Source: an uncultured Bacteroidales bacterium
GTDB lineage: Bacteria; Bacteroidota; Bacteroidia; Bacteroidales; Muribaculaceae
Assembly: GCA_902800715.1 (NCBI GenBank)
Contig: CADCFN010000011.1
Coordinates: 1-64,000 of the forward strand
Reading direction: 5' to 3'
DNA length: 64,000 bases
The notes below the pieces were generated by a model. It made no database searches. It was not told the origin of the DNA and was given only the letters and a program-made list of their open reading frames with translations. Each line of letters opens with the position of its first letter. Position 1 is the first letter of the stretch. Below are positions 1 to 8,090 of this stretch, in pieces. The translations under genes were made by a program, and so were the position numbers.

Positions 1-2
1 TG

Positions 3-1889
3 GGCAACCGCACCAACACCATCCTGCAGAGCGCATTCTTCCGCATCACCGAGGTTATCCCCGTTGACCTGGCTATCGAGCAGATGAAGAAGTTCATCGT
101 GAAGTCCTATGGCCGCAAGGGTGAGGACGTGGTGAACAAGAACTACCAGGCCGTTGACCGTGGCAACGAGTACACCGAGCTGGCCGTTGATCCCGCTTGG
201 AGCAACCTGACCGTTGAGGGTCCCGCTGCCGACAACGCTCCCGCATTTGTACACAACGTGGTACGTCCCATCAACGCCCAGAACGGCGACCTGCTGCCCG
301 TGAGCGCATTCAAGGGCCGCGAGGATGGTACTTGGGATGCCGGCACCGCTGCCTATGAGAAGCGCGGTGTGGGTGCCTTCGTTCCCGTCTGGAAGGCCGA
401 GAACTGTATCCAGTGTAACAAGTGCGCGCTCGTCTGCCCGCACGCTGCTATCCGTCCCTTCGTTATGGACGAGGCCGAGGCTGCCGCTTCTCCCTTCAAG
501 GAGAGCGACAAGCTCAAAGCCATCGGCAAGGGCTTCGAGGGCATGACCTTCGTACAGGTTGTTGACGTGATGGACTGCTTGGCTTGCGGCAACTGCGCCG
601 ACGTTTGTCCGGGCAAGAAGGGCGAGAAGGCTCTCGAGATGGTTCCCATGGAGGGCCACGAAGAGGACCAGAAGCTCTGGGACTATGCCATCAACCATGT
701 CAAGAGCAAACAGCACCTCGTAGACGTCAAGGCTACCGTCAAGAACTCGCAGTTCGCTCAGCCGCTGTTTGAGTTCTCGGGTGCTTGCTCGGGTTGCGGT
801 GAGACTCCCTATGTGAAGCTGATCAGCCAGTTGTTCGGTGACCGTCAGATTGTTGCCAACGCTACCGGTTGCTCCTCTATCTACAGTGCATCTGTTCCCT
901 CGACTCCTTACACCGTTAACGAGAAGGGTCACGGTCCCGCTTGGGCCAACTCATTGTTCGAGGACTTCTGCGAGTTCGGTCTGGGTATGACCATCGCCGA
1001 CGAAAAGATGCGCACCCGCGTTCTGGGCTTCGTCAAGGAGGCCATCGAGGATGCTACCGTTGCTGCCGACGTGAAGGCTCTGTACAAGGAGTGGATTGAG
1101 AACTTCAACGACGGCGACAAGACCCGCGAGTTGAGCGACAAGATTCTCGAGGCTATCGAGCACAGCGACAATCCCGCCGACATCAAGGTTCGCGAGCTGG
1201 GTCAGTACCTGGTTAAGCGTTCACAGTGGATTATCGGTGGTGACGGCGCCAGCTATGATATCGGCTTCGGCGGTCTGGACCACGTGATTGCCAGTGGCAA
1301 GAACGTCAACATCCTCGTGCTCGACACCGAGGTTTACTCTAACACCGGTGGCCAGGCCTCTAAGGCTACCCCGATTGGTGCTATCGCCAAGTTTGCCGCT
1401 GCCGGCAAGCGCGTCCGCAAGAAAGACCTTGGTCTGATTGCCAGCACCTACGGTTATGTATATGCCGCACAGATTGCTATGGGCGCCGACAATGCTCAGT
1501 GCCTGAAGGCCATCCGCGAGGCTGAGGCCTATGACGGTCCTTCGATCATCATCGCCTACGCTCCCTGTATCAACCACGGCATCAAGGCCGGTATGGGTAA
1601 GGCACAGGCCGAGGAGCAGGCAGCCGTAGCTTGCGGTTACTGGCACCTGTGGCGTTACAATCCTCAGCTCGAGGCCGAGGGCAAGAACCCCTTCACCCTC
1701 GACAGCAAGGAGCCCAACTGGGACAACTTCGAGAACTTCCTCAAGGGCGAGGTGCGCTACGCATCTGTATTGAAGCAGTATCCCGACGAGGCTGCCGAAC
1801 TGTTCGCTGCCGCTAAGGAGAACGCTCAGTGGCGTTACAACAACTACCGCCGTCTGGCTCGCCAGCAGTGGGGTGTTGCCGAGGACTAA
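3..1889 (+). CDS. nifJ: Pyruvate:ferredoxin (flavodoxin) oxidoreductase, C-terminal part
   Basis: This enzyme oxidatively decarboxylates pyruvate with CoA to acetyl-CoA and CO2 and reduces ferredoxin or flavodoxin in the cytoplasm. The frame is open to the window edge: 27 in-frame codons precede the first ATG at 84, so the start lies outside. The visible 628 residues are about half of the usual ~1,180-residue single chain. They show two ferredoxin-type cysteine clusters, CIQCNKCALVCP (near 406-441) and CLACGNCADVCP (near 576-611). The thiamine-diphosphate domain follows, with CSGCGETPYVK, GDGASYDIGFGG and SNTGGQASKATP. A strong terminator follows the stop, so the gene ends its transcript. Family identity is secure; only the 5' half is missing. 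Confidence 0.97.
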   Translation, partial: GNRTNTILQSAFFRITEVIPVDLAIEQMKKFIVKSYGRKGEDVVNKNYQAVDRGNEYTELAVDPAWSNLTVEGPAADNAPAFVHNVVRPINAQNGDLLPVSAFKGREDGTWDAGTAAYEKRGVGAFVPVWKAENCIQCNKCALVCPHAAIRPFVMDEAEAAASPFKESDKLKAIGKGFEGMTFVQVVDVMDCLACGNCADVCPGKKGEKALEMVPMEGHEEDQKLWDYAINHVKSKQHLVDVKATVKNSQFAQPLFEFSGACSGCGETPYVKLISQLFGDRQIVANATGCSSIYSASVPSTPYTVNEKGHGPAWANSLFEDFCEFGLGMTIADEKMRTRVLGFVKEAIEDATVAADVKALYKEWIENFNDGDKTRELSDKILEAIEHSDNPADIKVRELGQYLVKRSQWIIGGDGASYDIGFGGLDHVIASGKNVNILVLDTEVYSNTGGQASKATPIGAIAKFAAAGKRVRKKDLGLIASTYGYVYAAQIAMGADNAQCLKAIREAEAYDGPSIIIAYAPCINHGIKAGMGKAQAEEQAAVACGYWHLWRYNPQLEAEGKNPFTLDSKEPNWDNFENFLKGEVRYASVLKQYPDEAAELFAAAKENAQWRYNNYRRLARQQWGVAED

Positions 1890-1913
1890 TCACAACCTCG
1901 ACTGAATGATATT

Positions 1914-1951
1914 GCGGGGCAGGGACACGATTCCTGCCCCGCATTTTCTTT
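1914..1951 (+). terminator. Rho-independent terminator of nifJ
   Basis: A 10-bp G+C-rich stem (GCGGGGCAGG at 1914-1923 with CCTGCCCCGC at 1933-1942) and a 9-nt loop are followed by a T-rich tract (1943-1951). It lies 25 nt after the nifJ stop codon. Confidence 0.93.
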
Positions 1952-2021
1952 ATCGGCGGCAGACATTGAAAAAAAGTTCTTTAATGTTCATCGCTTTCTT
2001 TTTTGTCTGCTACATTATTTG

Positions 2022-2029
2022 TATTTTTG
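2022..2029 (+). promoter_or_regulatory. Bacteroidetes -7 promoter element
   Basis: TATTTTTG matches the TAnnTTTG consensus and sits about 50 nt before the lipoprotein start at 2080. A TTTTTTG run ending at 2005 could be the -33 box, but the spacing (16 nt) is short. Confidence 0.6.
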
Positions 2030-2079
2030 CAGTGATTTAATCCGCATTTTTCAATTCATTCAACATCAATTCAATTCTT

Positions 2080-2577
2080 ATGAAACTTAACATCTCCCCA
2101 AAGGCTACTACGAAGCATTGTTTCTTTGGTATGCTGGCAGCACTGCTGGCAGTCGGCAGTTTCTCATCCTGCTCCAACGACAAGAGTGAACAAAACACGG
2201 TGACCGTTCAAAGCCTGAACGACAGCACAGACCAATTGCCAGTCGACACCGTCAGCGCAAAACCCGCCGACACCACGGCTACCGCCACGACTGTTGCTCC
2301 CGCCGATACTGCCATCCAGGACATCAAAGGCCAGGAAGACCCGGCACTTGAGGGCGAGAAGCAGTTTATCGTCGTGACAGGTTCCAACGTGCGCCTGCGC
2401 AAAACGCCTGAAATCAAGGACGACAACATCATCAAGGACAAGAGCGGCAAGCCCGTTTATCCCAAGAAGGGTGAGCGCCTGCAGTTCTACCGTGAGGAAG
2501 GCGACTTCTGCTTCGTAAGCTATAATGACGAACTGGTCTATATCGCCAAGAAGTTCACTGCTCCTGCCAAAAAGTGA
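2080..2577 (+). CDS. Lipoprotein with SH3-like C-terminal domain
   Basis: A 165-residue predicted lipoprotein. The N-terminus carries a hydrophobic segment ending in a lipobox-like SFSSC (Cys near residue 31), so the mature protein is probably anchored in the envelope. A low-complexity Thr/Ala/Asp linker (about residues 35-90) is followed by a compact domain (about 95-160) containing GSNVRLRKTPEIKDD and YREEGDFCFVSYND. These match the bacterial SH3 (SH3b) pattern, often used to bind cell-wall material. It is followed after 67 nt by a YkuD transpeptidase, suggesting a shared cell-wall role (inference). The exact substrate is unknown. Confidence 0.8.
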   Translation: MKLNISPKATTKHCFFGMLAALLAVGSFSSCSNDKSEQNTVTVQSLNDSTDQLPVDTVSAKPADTTATATTVAPADTAIQDIKGQEDPALEGEKQFIVVTGSNVRLRKTPEIKDDNIIKDKSGKPVYPKKGERLQFYREEGDFCFVSYNDELVYIAKKFTAPAKK

Positions 2578-2590
2578 TATAACCACCAAC

Positions 2591-2623
2591 GGAGGGGGCA
2601 ATCCCATAATGGGATGCGCCTCC
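2591..2623 (+). other. Intergenic hairpin between two lipoprotein genes
   Basis: A two-part stem (GGAGG with CCTCC, then ATCCC with GGGAT) fills the gap between the SH3 lipoprotein and the transpeptidase. No T-tract follows, so it looks like an mRNA-processing or partial-termination structure rather than a full terminator. Confidence 0.5.
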
Positions 2624-2644
2624 ACCTAATAAATATCATTCAAG

Positions 2645-3397
2645 ATGAAGCATTTCATAGTGAAATTGCTGACGGTCGCCGTATTCACGGCTCTGTGGAC
2701 GGCGTGCGGGTATAATGGAGGCGACAAACACGTCTCTGAAGCCCCCGACACAACTGCCACGACGATTGATTCGCTTGCTTTGCAGAACGATAGCCTTGCG
2801 CCCAACAATGTTGTGGATTCTACTGCAGCCGCAACAGACACTTTGCCGCAAATCGTCATCAGCGGGGACAGCGTGCCCTACGTCAATAGCAGTTCATTCA
2901 TTGTCGTTTCCAAGAAAGACCTGCGCCTCATCGTCTATGCCCGCAGCAACCGTGGCGACACCATCGCTTTGGCTTCCTACCCCGTGTGCATGGGCAAGAA
3001 CAAGGGCAACAAACAGGGTAAGGGCGACATGCGCACTCCGGAGTCACCGGCTGGCAAACCTTTCACTATCACTATGATTCAGGACGCCTCGACCTGGAAA
3101 CACGACTTCGGTGACGGGCGCGGCAATATCCTGTCCTACGGGCACTGGTTCCTGCGCCTCGACACTCCAGGGCATAACGGCATCGGCATCCACGGTAGCA
3201 CCAACAACGAGAACACCGTTCCCGGACGTGCCAGCGAGGGTTGCATCCGCTTGCTTGACAAGGACATCATCACCCTCAAGGAGCGTTACGCCCGCGTGGG
3301 CATGCCTGTCATCGTCAAGGCCGAGGAGCAAGGCCTGCTCCCCTTCGAGCAGAAATGCCTTTCATCCAGGCCCCGCCCGATTGATAAAAAAGATTAA
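2645..3397 (+). CDS. L,D-transpeptidase (YkuD family) lipoprotein
   Basis: A 250-residue envelope enzyme of the YkuD family, which makes 3-3 peptidoglycan cross-links or attaches proteins to meso-diaminopimelate. The N-terminus has a hydrophobic stretch and lipobox LWTAC (Cys at residue 21). A linker follows, then the catalytic domain from about residue 75. The active-site signature is visible as GIHGSTNN and, about 20 residues on, SEGCIRL, giving the catalytic His, Ser/Gly and Cys. The length fits a single YkuD domain without LysM repeats. It sits behind the SH3-like lipoprotein, probably in one transcription unit. Anchoring in the outer rather than inner membrane is inference. Confidence 0.92.
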   Translation: MKHFIVKLLTVAVFTALWTACGYNGGDKHVSEAPDTTATTIDSLALQNDSLAPNNVVDSTAAATDTLPQIVISGDSVPYVNSSSFIVVSKKDLRLIVYARSNRGDTIALASYPVCMGKNKGNKQGKGDMRTPESPAGKPFTITMIQDASTWKHDFGDGRGNILSYGHWFLRLDTPGHNGIGIHGSTNNENTVPGRASEGCIRLLDKDIITLKERYARVGMPVIVKAEEQGLLPFEQKCLSSRPRPIDKKD

Positions 3398-3411
3398 ACC
3401 AGGTCATTTAG

Positions 3412-3443
3412 TTTGGATTTATCACAAATATAGACTATATTTG
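3412..3443 (+). promoter_or_regulatory. Promoter of the Gln-rich small protein
   Basis: TTTG at 3412-3415 and TATATTTG at 3436-3443 are separated by exactly 20 nt, the standard Bacteroidetes -33/-7 geometry. The coding start at 3504 gives a leader of roughly 50-55 nt. Confidence 0.88.
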
Positions 3444-3503
3444 TCGAATCATTCACACTGGCTATTTTGCCAGCTATTATTACGACATAAAACAATCACT
3501 ATT

Positions 3504-3839
3504 ATGGGATTACTTGATGAACTCCAGAGAAAGTTAGAAGAGGCCGCACGCCAGGCGCAGCAGGGCGGTGGGCAGTCCACAGGTGGTAACGATATCCCCA
3601 ACCCCTGGGATCAAACCCCGCAACAACCGCAGCAGCAACAGCAACAAGTGCCTAACTATCCTCCCGGCTACCAACAGCCACAACAACCCAACCAGCAGCA
3701 GTATCAGCAGCAATACCAAGCCATCATGCAGCAGATGCAGCAGCTCGTACAGCAGGCCTACCAGCTGGGTTACCAGTATGGCGTGCAGGTTGCCCAGGCT
3801 GGCGGCTATCGTGCCGGCTTGATGGACGAAGAGAAGTAA
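3504..3839 (+). CDS. Small glutamine-rich protein of unknown function
   Basis: The frame is open much further upstream, but a strong promoter at 3412-3443 places the true start at the ATG at 3504, giving 111 residues. The N-terminus (MGLLDELQRKLEEAARQ) is an amphipathic helix. A Gln/Pro-rich disordered middle (about residues 24-75) contains many QQ and QQP runs. The C-terminus is a helical segment rich in Gln, Tyr and Gly (QLVQQAYQLGYQYGVQVAQ). There is no signal peptide or transmembrane segment. I do not recognise the family. It has its own promoter and terminator, so it is an independent, probably expressed unit. The repetitive composition suggests self-association or scaffolding, which is only a guess. 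Confidence 0.75.
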   Translation: MGLLDELQRKLEEAARQAQQGGGQSTGGNDIPNPWDQTPQQPQQQQQQVPNYPPGYQQPQQPNQQQYQQQYQAIMQQMQQLVQQAYQLGYQYGVQVAQAGGYRAGLMDEEK

Positions 3840-3864
3840 GCCATCGGCTTACATCCATATCACT

Positions 3865-3907
3865 ACACCACTAATCTGCCTAACATTTACAGGCAGATTG
3901 GTGGTGT
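3865..3907 (+). terminator. Terminator of the Gln-rich gene
   Basis: A 17-bp stem (3865-3881 with 3891-3907, one G-T pair) and a 9-nt loop lie 25 nt after the stop codon. The downstream T-tract is weak (GTCTTATCT). Confidence 0.78.
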
Positions 3908-3916
3908 GTCTTATCT

Positions 3917-3975
3917 AAAAAACAAAAAAACAAGAAATAAAAAACAAGGACAACACCGATGATGTGTTGTCCTTG
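3917..3975 (-). terminator. Terminator of glutamine synthetase
   Basis: A perfect 12-bp stem (3945-3956 with 3964-3975) and 7-nt loop are followed, on the minus strand, by a long T-rich tract. On the plus strand this tract is the A-run at 3917-3944. It lies 34 nt beyond the glnA stop. Confidence 0.93.
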
Positions 3976-4009
3976 TTGTTGATAATGTTGTCTTGACAAA
4001 CAGGGCGGT

Positions 4010-5518
4010 TTAGCCGCACTGGAAGTACTCGTTCACGAGTTGGCTGGTGCGCTTGGGATCATGCTCGATGTCGTGGCGCAGGGTGCGGTCATCAAACGAG
4101 CGCAGCTCGGCGATGATACCGTCAATCATGTGAGAGCTGAAGACATCCTTCTCCTCGAAGGCGGCACGCAGCTTGTCCAGGCAGTCGGCACTGGCGACAC
4201 AGCTGTCGGGCAGGCAATCGAGCTCGTTGAGGCGTGCAGCGTTGGCGGCATCGTGGATGTTCACGTCAACATAGGTCTTAGCAGCCAGTTCAAGAGCATT
4301 TTCCATCTCGAAGCCGTGGCGGCAAGCTACGCACAGACCGGCAAGCAGCTGATAGATGTCGGCCGAGCCGTCCGGTGAACGCATTTCGACGGTCTGCTTC
4401 TGAGTCGTGTCAAAGTTGCTGGCAGGCTCCAGCGGGTTGGCAGCGCGGCACATGTCGGCACCAGCGGTCCAGCCCAGAGGCACGCGCACGAGCACCGAGC
4501 GGTTGCGGTCGCCCCAGCACACGTTGGTGGGAGCCTCCTGGTGGGGAACCAAGCGGAAGTAGGACATCGGATTCTTGTTACCGAAGGCCGTGATGGCGGG
4601 AGCCAAGTCCATCATTCCGGCGATGGCCTTGCGGGCCTCGTCGCTCAGGACGCCCTTATCGTTAATCATCATGTTGCGGCCATCCTTCATCATGCGCATG
4701 TGGATGTGGAGACCAGAACCAGCCTTGCCGGTAGTAATCTTGGGAGCGAAGGTCACATTCAGGTTGGCACGGAAAGCCAGGTTCCTGATGACCCACTTGG
4801 CAACCATCAGCTGGTCGGCAGCATCGAGCACGGGAACGGGCAGGAACTCGATTTCGTTCTGCTCATAGACCACGCCGTCCTGCTCAAAGTTGCCCACCTC
4901 GCTGTGACCGTACTTAATCTGGCCACCGGCCTTGGCGATGTAGTCCATGCAACGCTGGCGGAAGTCGTTGGTCTTGGCATAAGGCATTGACTCGTGGTAG
5001 CCGTGCTGGTCGCGGGCGGGATAGTAGTCCACCGAAGGACGGATGACGTAATACTCCAGCTCACCCATGGCCTCATATTCCATACCGGTTACCTCGCGGA
5101 AAGCCTGAGCGGCCTTGCGCAGTGTCTGCTCGGGAGAGCTCTCCAGCGGGTTGCCGTCCTTGTCAAAGAACGAGCACAGCAGGCACAGGGTGGGAATCTC
5201 GGCGAACGGGTCGAGGAAAGCGGTGCTGAATCGAGGCAGCACATACAAGTCACTGGAACTAGCCTGGATAAAGCTGAACAAGCTCGAACCGTCAACGCGC
5301 TCACCACATGACAGGATGGTGCGCAGATAATCCTTGCTGCTGATGACAAAATTCAGGGTTTTCAACTTGCCGTCACCGCCGGGGTACATGAAATTGACCA
5401 TACGGATGTTGTTCTCCTCAATGAAGCGGATGATGTCGGCCTTAGTGAACTCGTGCGGCTCTTTCTGCAGGTAGGCCACAACCTGATTGGCGTTCAACGC
5501 CAGAATCTCGTTTTCCAC
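4010..5518 (-). CDS. glnA: Glutamine synthetase, type I-like
   Basis: Condenses glutamate and ammonia with ATP to glutamine in the cytoplasm. At 502 residues it is slightly longer than typical GSI. The N-terminal beta-grasp part contains NFMYPGGDGKLKTLNF. The catalytic domain shows ELEYYVIRPS (metal-binding Glu), GSGLHIHMRMMKDG (nucleotide/metal site), RLVPHQEAPTNVCWG and RNRSVLVRVP (substrate Arg). At the position of the adenylylation loop (usual NLYDLP) the protein reads ELDCLP (residues 432-437), so the regulatory tyrosine is absent and control by GlnE-type adenylylation is unlikely. It is a single-gene unit with a terminator at 3917-3975 and a -7 promoter at 5606-5613, giving an ~80-nt leader. 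Confidence 0.93.
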   Translation of the reverse strand: MENEILALNANQVVAYLQKEPHEFTKADIIRFIEENNIRMVNFMYPGGDGKLKTLNFVISSKDYLRTILSCGERVDGSSLFSFIQASSSDLYVLPRFSTAFLDPFAEIPTLCLLCSFFDKDGNPLESSPEQTLRKAAQAFREVTGMEYEAMGELEYYVIRPSVDYYPARDQHGYHESMPYAKTNDFRQRCMDYIAKAGGQIKYGHSEVGNFEQDGVVYEQNEIEFLPVPVLDAADQLMVAKWVIRNLAFRANLNVTFAPKITTGKAGSGLHIHMRMMKDGRNMMINDKGVLSDEARKAIAGMMDLAPAITAFGNKNPMSYFRLVPHQEAPTNVCWGDRNRSVLVRVPLGWTAGADMCRAANPLEPASNFDTTQKQTVEMRSPDGSADIYQLLAGLCVACRHGFEMENALELAAKTYVDVNIHDAANAARLNELDCLPDSCVASADCLDKLRAAFEEKDVFSSHMIDGIIAELRSFDDRTLRHDIEHDPKRTSQLVNEYFQCG

Positions 5519-5605
5519 TATTTCTCTTAAGATTTTAGGCTTTCGCCATCAGCTAATAGCTAACGGCGGAAAAGCAGGTTAATTAATGGTTTTAGTTCTT
5601 TGGGA

Positions 5606-5636
5606 CAAAGGTAGTGCAAGTCGAGCACAATGGCAA
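5606..5636 (-). promoter_or_regulatory. Promoter of glnA within the repeat array edge
   Basis: On the minus strand TTG (5634-5636), a 20-nt spacer and TACCTTTG (5606-5613) form a promoter facing glnA. The -7 box overlaps the first copy of the tandem repeat that begins at 5610. Confidence 0.72.
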
Positions 5637-5935
5637 GAAAAAAACTATTTTTTCTTCCATTGTCGAGGCGCAGCCTACCTTCGCCAAAGAGCAACGGTAG
5701 TGCAAGTCGAGCACAATAGCAAGAAAAAAAACTTTTTTCTTCCATTGTTGAGACGCAGCCTACCTTCGCCACAGAGCAACGGTAGTGCAAGTCGAGCACA
5801 ATGGCAAGAAAAAACACTTTTTTCTTCCATTGTTGAGACGCAGCCTACCTTCGCCACAGGGCAACGGTAGTGCAAGTCGAGCACAATGGCAAGAAAAAAA
5901 ACTATTTTTTCTTCCATTGTTGAGACGCAGCATGC
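5610..5935. repeat. Four tandem ~85-bp repeats with internal palindromes
   Basis: Copies begin at 5610, 5696, 5781 and 5866 (periods 86, 85, 85). Each starts GGTAGTGCAAGTCGAGCAC. Each contains an A/T-rich palindrome built from CAATGGCAAGAAAAAA and TTTTTTCTTCCATTG and ends near GCAGCCTACCTTCGCC; the last copy is cut after CGCAGCATG. The outer GGTAG and CTACC also pair, so each unit can fold into one long hairpin. Short open frames across the array are low-complexity translations of the repeat and not genes. Related units occur at 24040-24170 and 25553-25720. Apart from the two flanking promoters I see nothing else in the 5519-6036 gap. Confidence 0.93.
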
Positions 5936-5972
5936 TTCCAGCATTTTTCGTAAACATCAATTCCCGTGGTTA

Positions 5973-6003
5973 TTGCAACTATAAACTATTATTTCTACCT
6001 TTG
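5973..6003 (+). promoter_or_regulatory. Promoter of the dockerin-like secreted protein
   Basis: TTG at 5973-5975 and TACCTTTG at 5996-6003 are separated by 20 nt. The start codon at 6037 gives a leader of about 27 nt. Confidence 0.85.
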
Positions 6004-6036
6004 TGACTTGGTATTGTCTTTAAGTGCTCGATTATC

Positions 6037-6732
6037 ATGAAACGAACAATTCTCCCGATATTCTTGGCATTGCTGGCACTCACCGCGAGCGCCCAGCTGC
6101 CCCAGTTCACCAGCGACGACTATGATAGCTGGACCTACAGCAATCCCAATATCCCCCTGTCGCCCAGCACCATTGCTGGCGGACGCGTCGTTTTCTACGT
6201 CAATAGCCTAGGGGTGGCACTCACACTGACGTCCTCACAATTCAACTGTCAGGGCATCAACAAGATTGATACCGATGTGATATGGTACACCAAGTACTTC
6301 AACGACAACAAGTTTGACCTAGACAAGGCAACACTGACACTCGTCATCGAGGACGGGGAGGGGCATCCGCTGGACTCGGTCACCTGTGTGCCGACCACAC
6401 CCGGAATAAGCACCCATTACTTATCACTGTCCTTACCTGTGCCCACTGGGCTGACTACCGCTAGGCTGCGCTTCGTGTCGTGGACTGGAGATGTCATCAG
6501 TAGTGGAGGCATCAAGAGTGCTACTTTCACCGCCTCAGGCACACAGCCCGGGACCACGACAGGCGATGTAAACGGCAACGGTTATGTGGACATTTCGGAT
6601 GTCACCATCCTCATCGACTATCTGCTGAACGGCAGTGGCAACATCCAGGTTGACGCCGCCGATGTGGACCATGACGGCAACGCCAGCATCAGCGACATCA
6701 CCGCCCTCATCGATATATTACTAGGGAATTGA
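6037..6732 (+). CDS. Secreted protein with C-terminal dockerin-like repeats
   Basis: A 231-residue exported protein. Residues 1-19 (MKRTILPIFLALLALTASA) are a clear signal peptide. A beta-rich domain follows (about 20-170) that I cannot assign; its pattern resembles beta-sandwich or carbohydrate-binding modules. Residues about 176-231 hold two calcium-loop segments, GDVNGNGYVDISDVTILIDY and ADVDHDGNASISDITALIDI. This is the dockerin-type EF-hand pair common at the C-termini of Bacteroidales surface proteins. No cohesin is visible in the window, so the pair may act as a calcium-stabilised tail or sorting signal (inference). The convergent fucP gene ends 3 nt downstream. It has its own promoter at 5973-6003. 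Confidence 0.82.
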   Translation: MKRTILPIFLALLALTASAQLPQFTSDDYDSWTYSNPNIPLSPSTIAGGRVVFYVNSLGVALTLTSSQFNCQGINKIDTDVIWYTKYFNDNKFDLDKATLTLVIEDGEGHPLDSVTCVPTTPGISTHYLSLSLPVPTGLTTARLRFVSWTGDVISSGGIKSATFTASGTQPGTTTGDVNGNGYVDISDVTILIDYLLNGSGNIQVDAADVDHDGNASISDITALIDILLGN

Positions 6733-6735
6733 CGA

Positions 6736-8052
6736 TTAATTCTTGTGGCGCAGGCTGTAGAGCAATACAACGACAAAGCAAACGACGGGCACGACAAACG
6801 ACAGATTGACAGCGGGCAACACTTGCACATTGCTGTCGATAATCATTGCCTGTAAGGCAGGCAACACACTACCGCCCAAGATTGCCATAATCAATCCTGC
6901 CGACCCCAACTCGGTATCTTCCTTCATTCCGCCCAGGGCGATGCCGTAGATTGTGGGGAACATCAGACTCATGCAGGGCGAAACGGCAACAAGGCAGCAC
7001 ATGCCCACGCGACCTCCTATGAAAATGACTCCACATAGCAGCAACAACGCCACAGCGGCAAAGAAGGCCATCAAACGCCCCGGCTTGATATATTTCATCA
7101 GATAGATATTCACGAAGCGCATCAGGCAGAACAGCACCATTGCCACAATGTTATAGCGCTGGGAGAGCACCTCGGCAGCTTGTTCGCCCATACCTTCGGC
7201 CATAAAGACGCGTGTGCCGTATTGGATGATAAACGTCCAGCAGGTAATCTGTGCGCCCACATAGAAGAACTGTGCCACCACGCCCCAGCAATAGGGCTTG
7301 TTGGCCGTCAACCGCTTGACAGCGGGCCACAGCGGCTCATGGCGCTCACGTGCCGACTGGCGCACGGCAGGGATGGGCGTAAACAGCATGACCACCAACA
7401 GCAACACGAGCACACTCCCCAGCAGGGCATAAGGTTGGATCAGCACGCCCAAGTCGCTTTGCTTCAAGGCCTCGAACTGCGCATCATCGAGCACGGCACG
7501 CTGGGTGGTGTCGAGCGGCGAGAGCCGTGCCTGGATGAAATTCATTGCTACAAACATGCCCGCCAGCGACCCGATGGGATTGAACGACTGGGCCAGATTC
7601 AGGCGCCGCGTGGCAGTCTCGCGGTCGCCCATGAGCAGGATGTAAGGATTGGCAGTCGTTTCAAGGAACGACAAGCCGCAAGTGAGAATGAAATAAGCTA
7701 CAAGGAAAGGGGCAAAACTGCCCATCGACCGAGCGGGAATAAACAGGAGCACGCCCAGGGCATATAGCGCCAATCCCATAATAATGCCGCTCTTGAACGA
7801 GTGGCGGCGGATAAACATCGCCGCAGGCAGTGCCATACAGAAGTAGCCACCGTAGAAAGCGACCTGGACCAGCGTCCCGTCGGTCACGCTCATGCGGAAA
7901 ATCTTGGAAAATGCTTTCACCATCGGGTTGGTGATATCGTTAGCAAAGCCCCACAGGGCAAAGCAGCACGTCACCACGATGAAGGGGAGCACGTAACTCA
8001 CGCCCTCGCGCGTCACCAGCAATCGGGATTTATTGTCTTGATCGGTTGTCAT
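6736..8052 (-). CDS. fucP: L-fucose:H+ symporter (FucP, major facilitator superfamily)
   Basis: A 438-residue inner-membrane transporter with about 12 hydrophobic segments, matching the length of the FHS/FucP family. It imports L-fucose, and related members import other sugars, by proton symport. Family signatures include CCFALWGFANDITNPMV in helix 1, YGGYFCMALPAAM in helix 2 and GLSFLETTANPYIL, whose Glu corresponds to the proton-coupling Glu of E. coli FucP, plus the LNLAQSFNPIGSLAG stretch. Nearby on the same strand are a sugar mutarotase and a nucleotidyltransferase/GHMP protein, which suggests use of fucose or a related deoxysugar. Fucose isomerase, kinase and aldolase are not in the window, so substrate preference is inferred. 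Confidence 0.93.
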   Translation of the reverse strand: MTTDQDNKSRLLVTREGVSYVLPFIVVTCCFALWGFANDITNPMVKAFSKIFRMSVTDGTLVQVAFYGGYFCMALPAAMFIRRHSFKSGIIMGLALYALGVLLFIPARSMGSFAPFLVAYFILTCGLSFLETTANPYILLMGDRETATRRLNLAQSFNPIGSLAGMFVAMNFIQARLSPLDTTQRAVLDDAQFEALKQSDLGVLIQPYALLGSVLVLLLVVMLFTPIPAVRQSARERHEPLWPAVKRLTANKPYCWGVVAQFFYVGAQITCWTFIIQYGTRVFMAEGMGEQAAEVLSQRYNIVAMVLFCLMRFVNIYLMKYIKPGRLMAFFAAVALLLLCGVIFIGGRVGMCCLVAVSPCMSLMFPTIYGIALGGMKEDTELGSAGLIMAILGGSVLPALQAMIIDSNVQVLPAVNLSFVVPVVCFVVVLLYSLRHKN

Positions 8053-8090
8053 TCTGTTTCAAATTATTCAAACAACTTGGCTGTTTTCAA

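Noticed and set aside
3111-3503. N-terminal extension of the Gln-rich frame overlapping the YkuD gene
   Set aside because: It is the out-of-frame shadow of the transpeptidase; a strong promoter at 3412-3443 precedes the real start.
5610-5935. CRISPR array
   Set aside because: The units are 85 bp with no unique spacers of constant length, and no cas genes are present.
5560-5960. Several overlapping short open frames on both strands across the tandem repeat array
   Set aside because: They are translations of the repeat unit in multiple frames, are repetitive, and lack starts or codon use consistent with genes.
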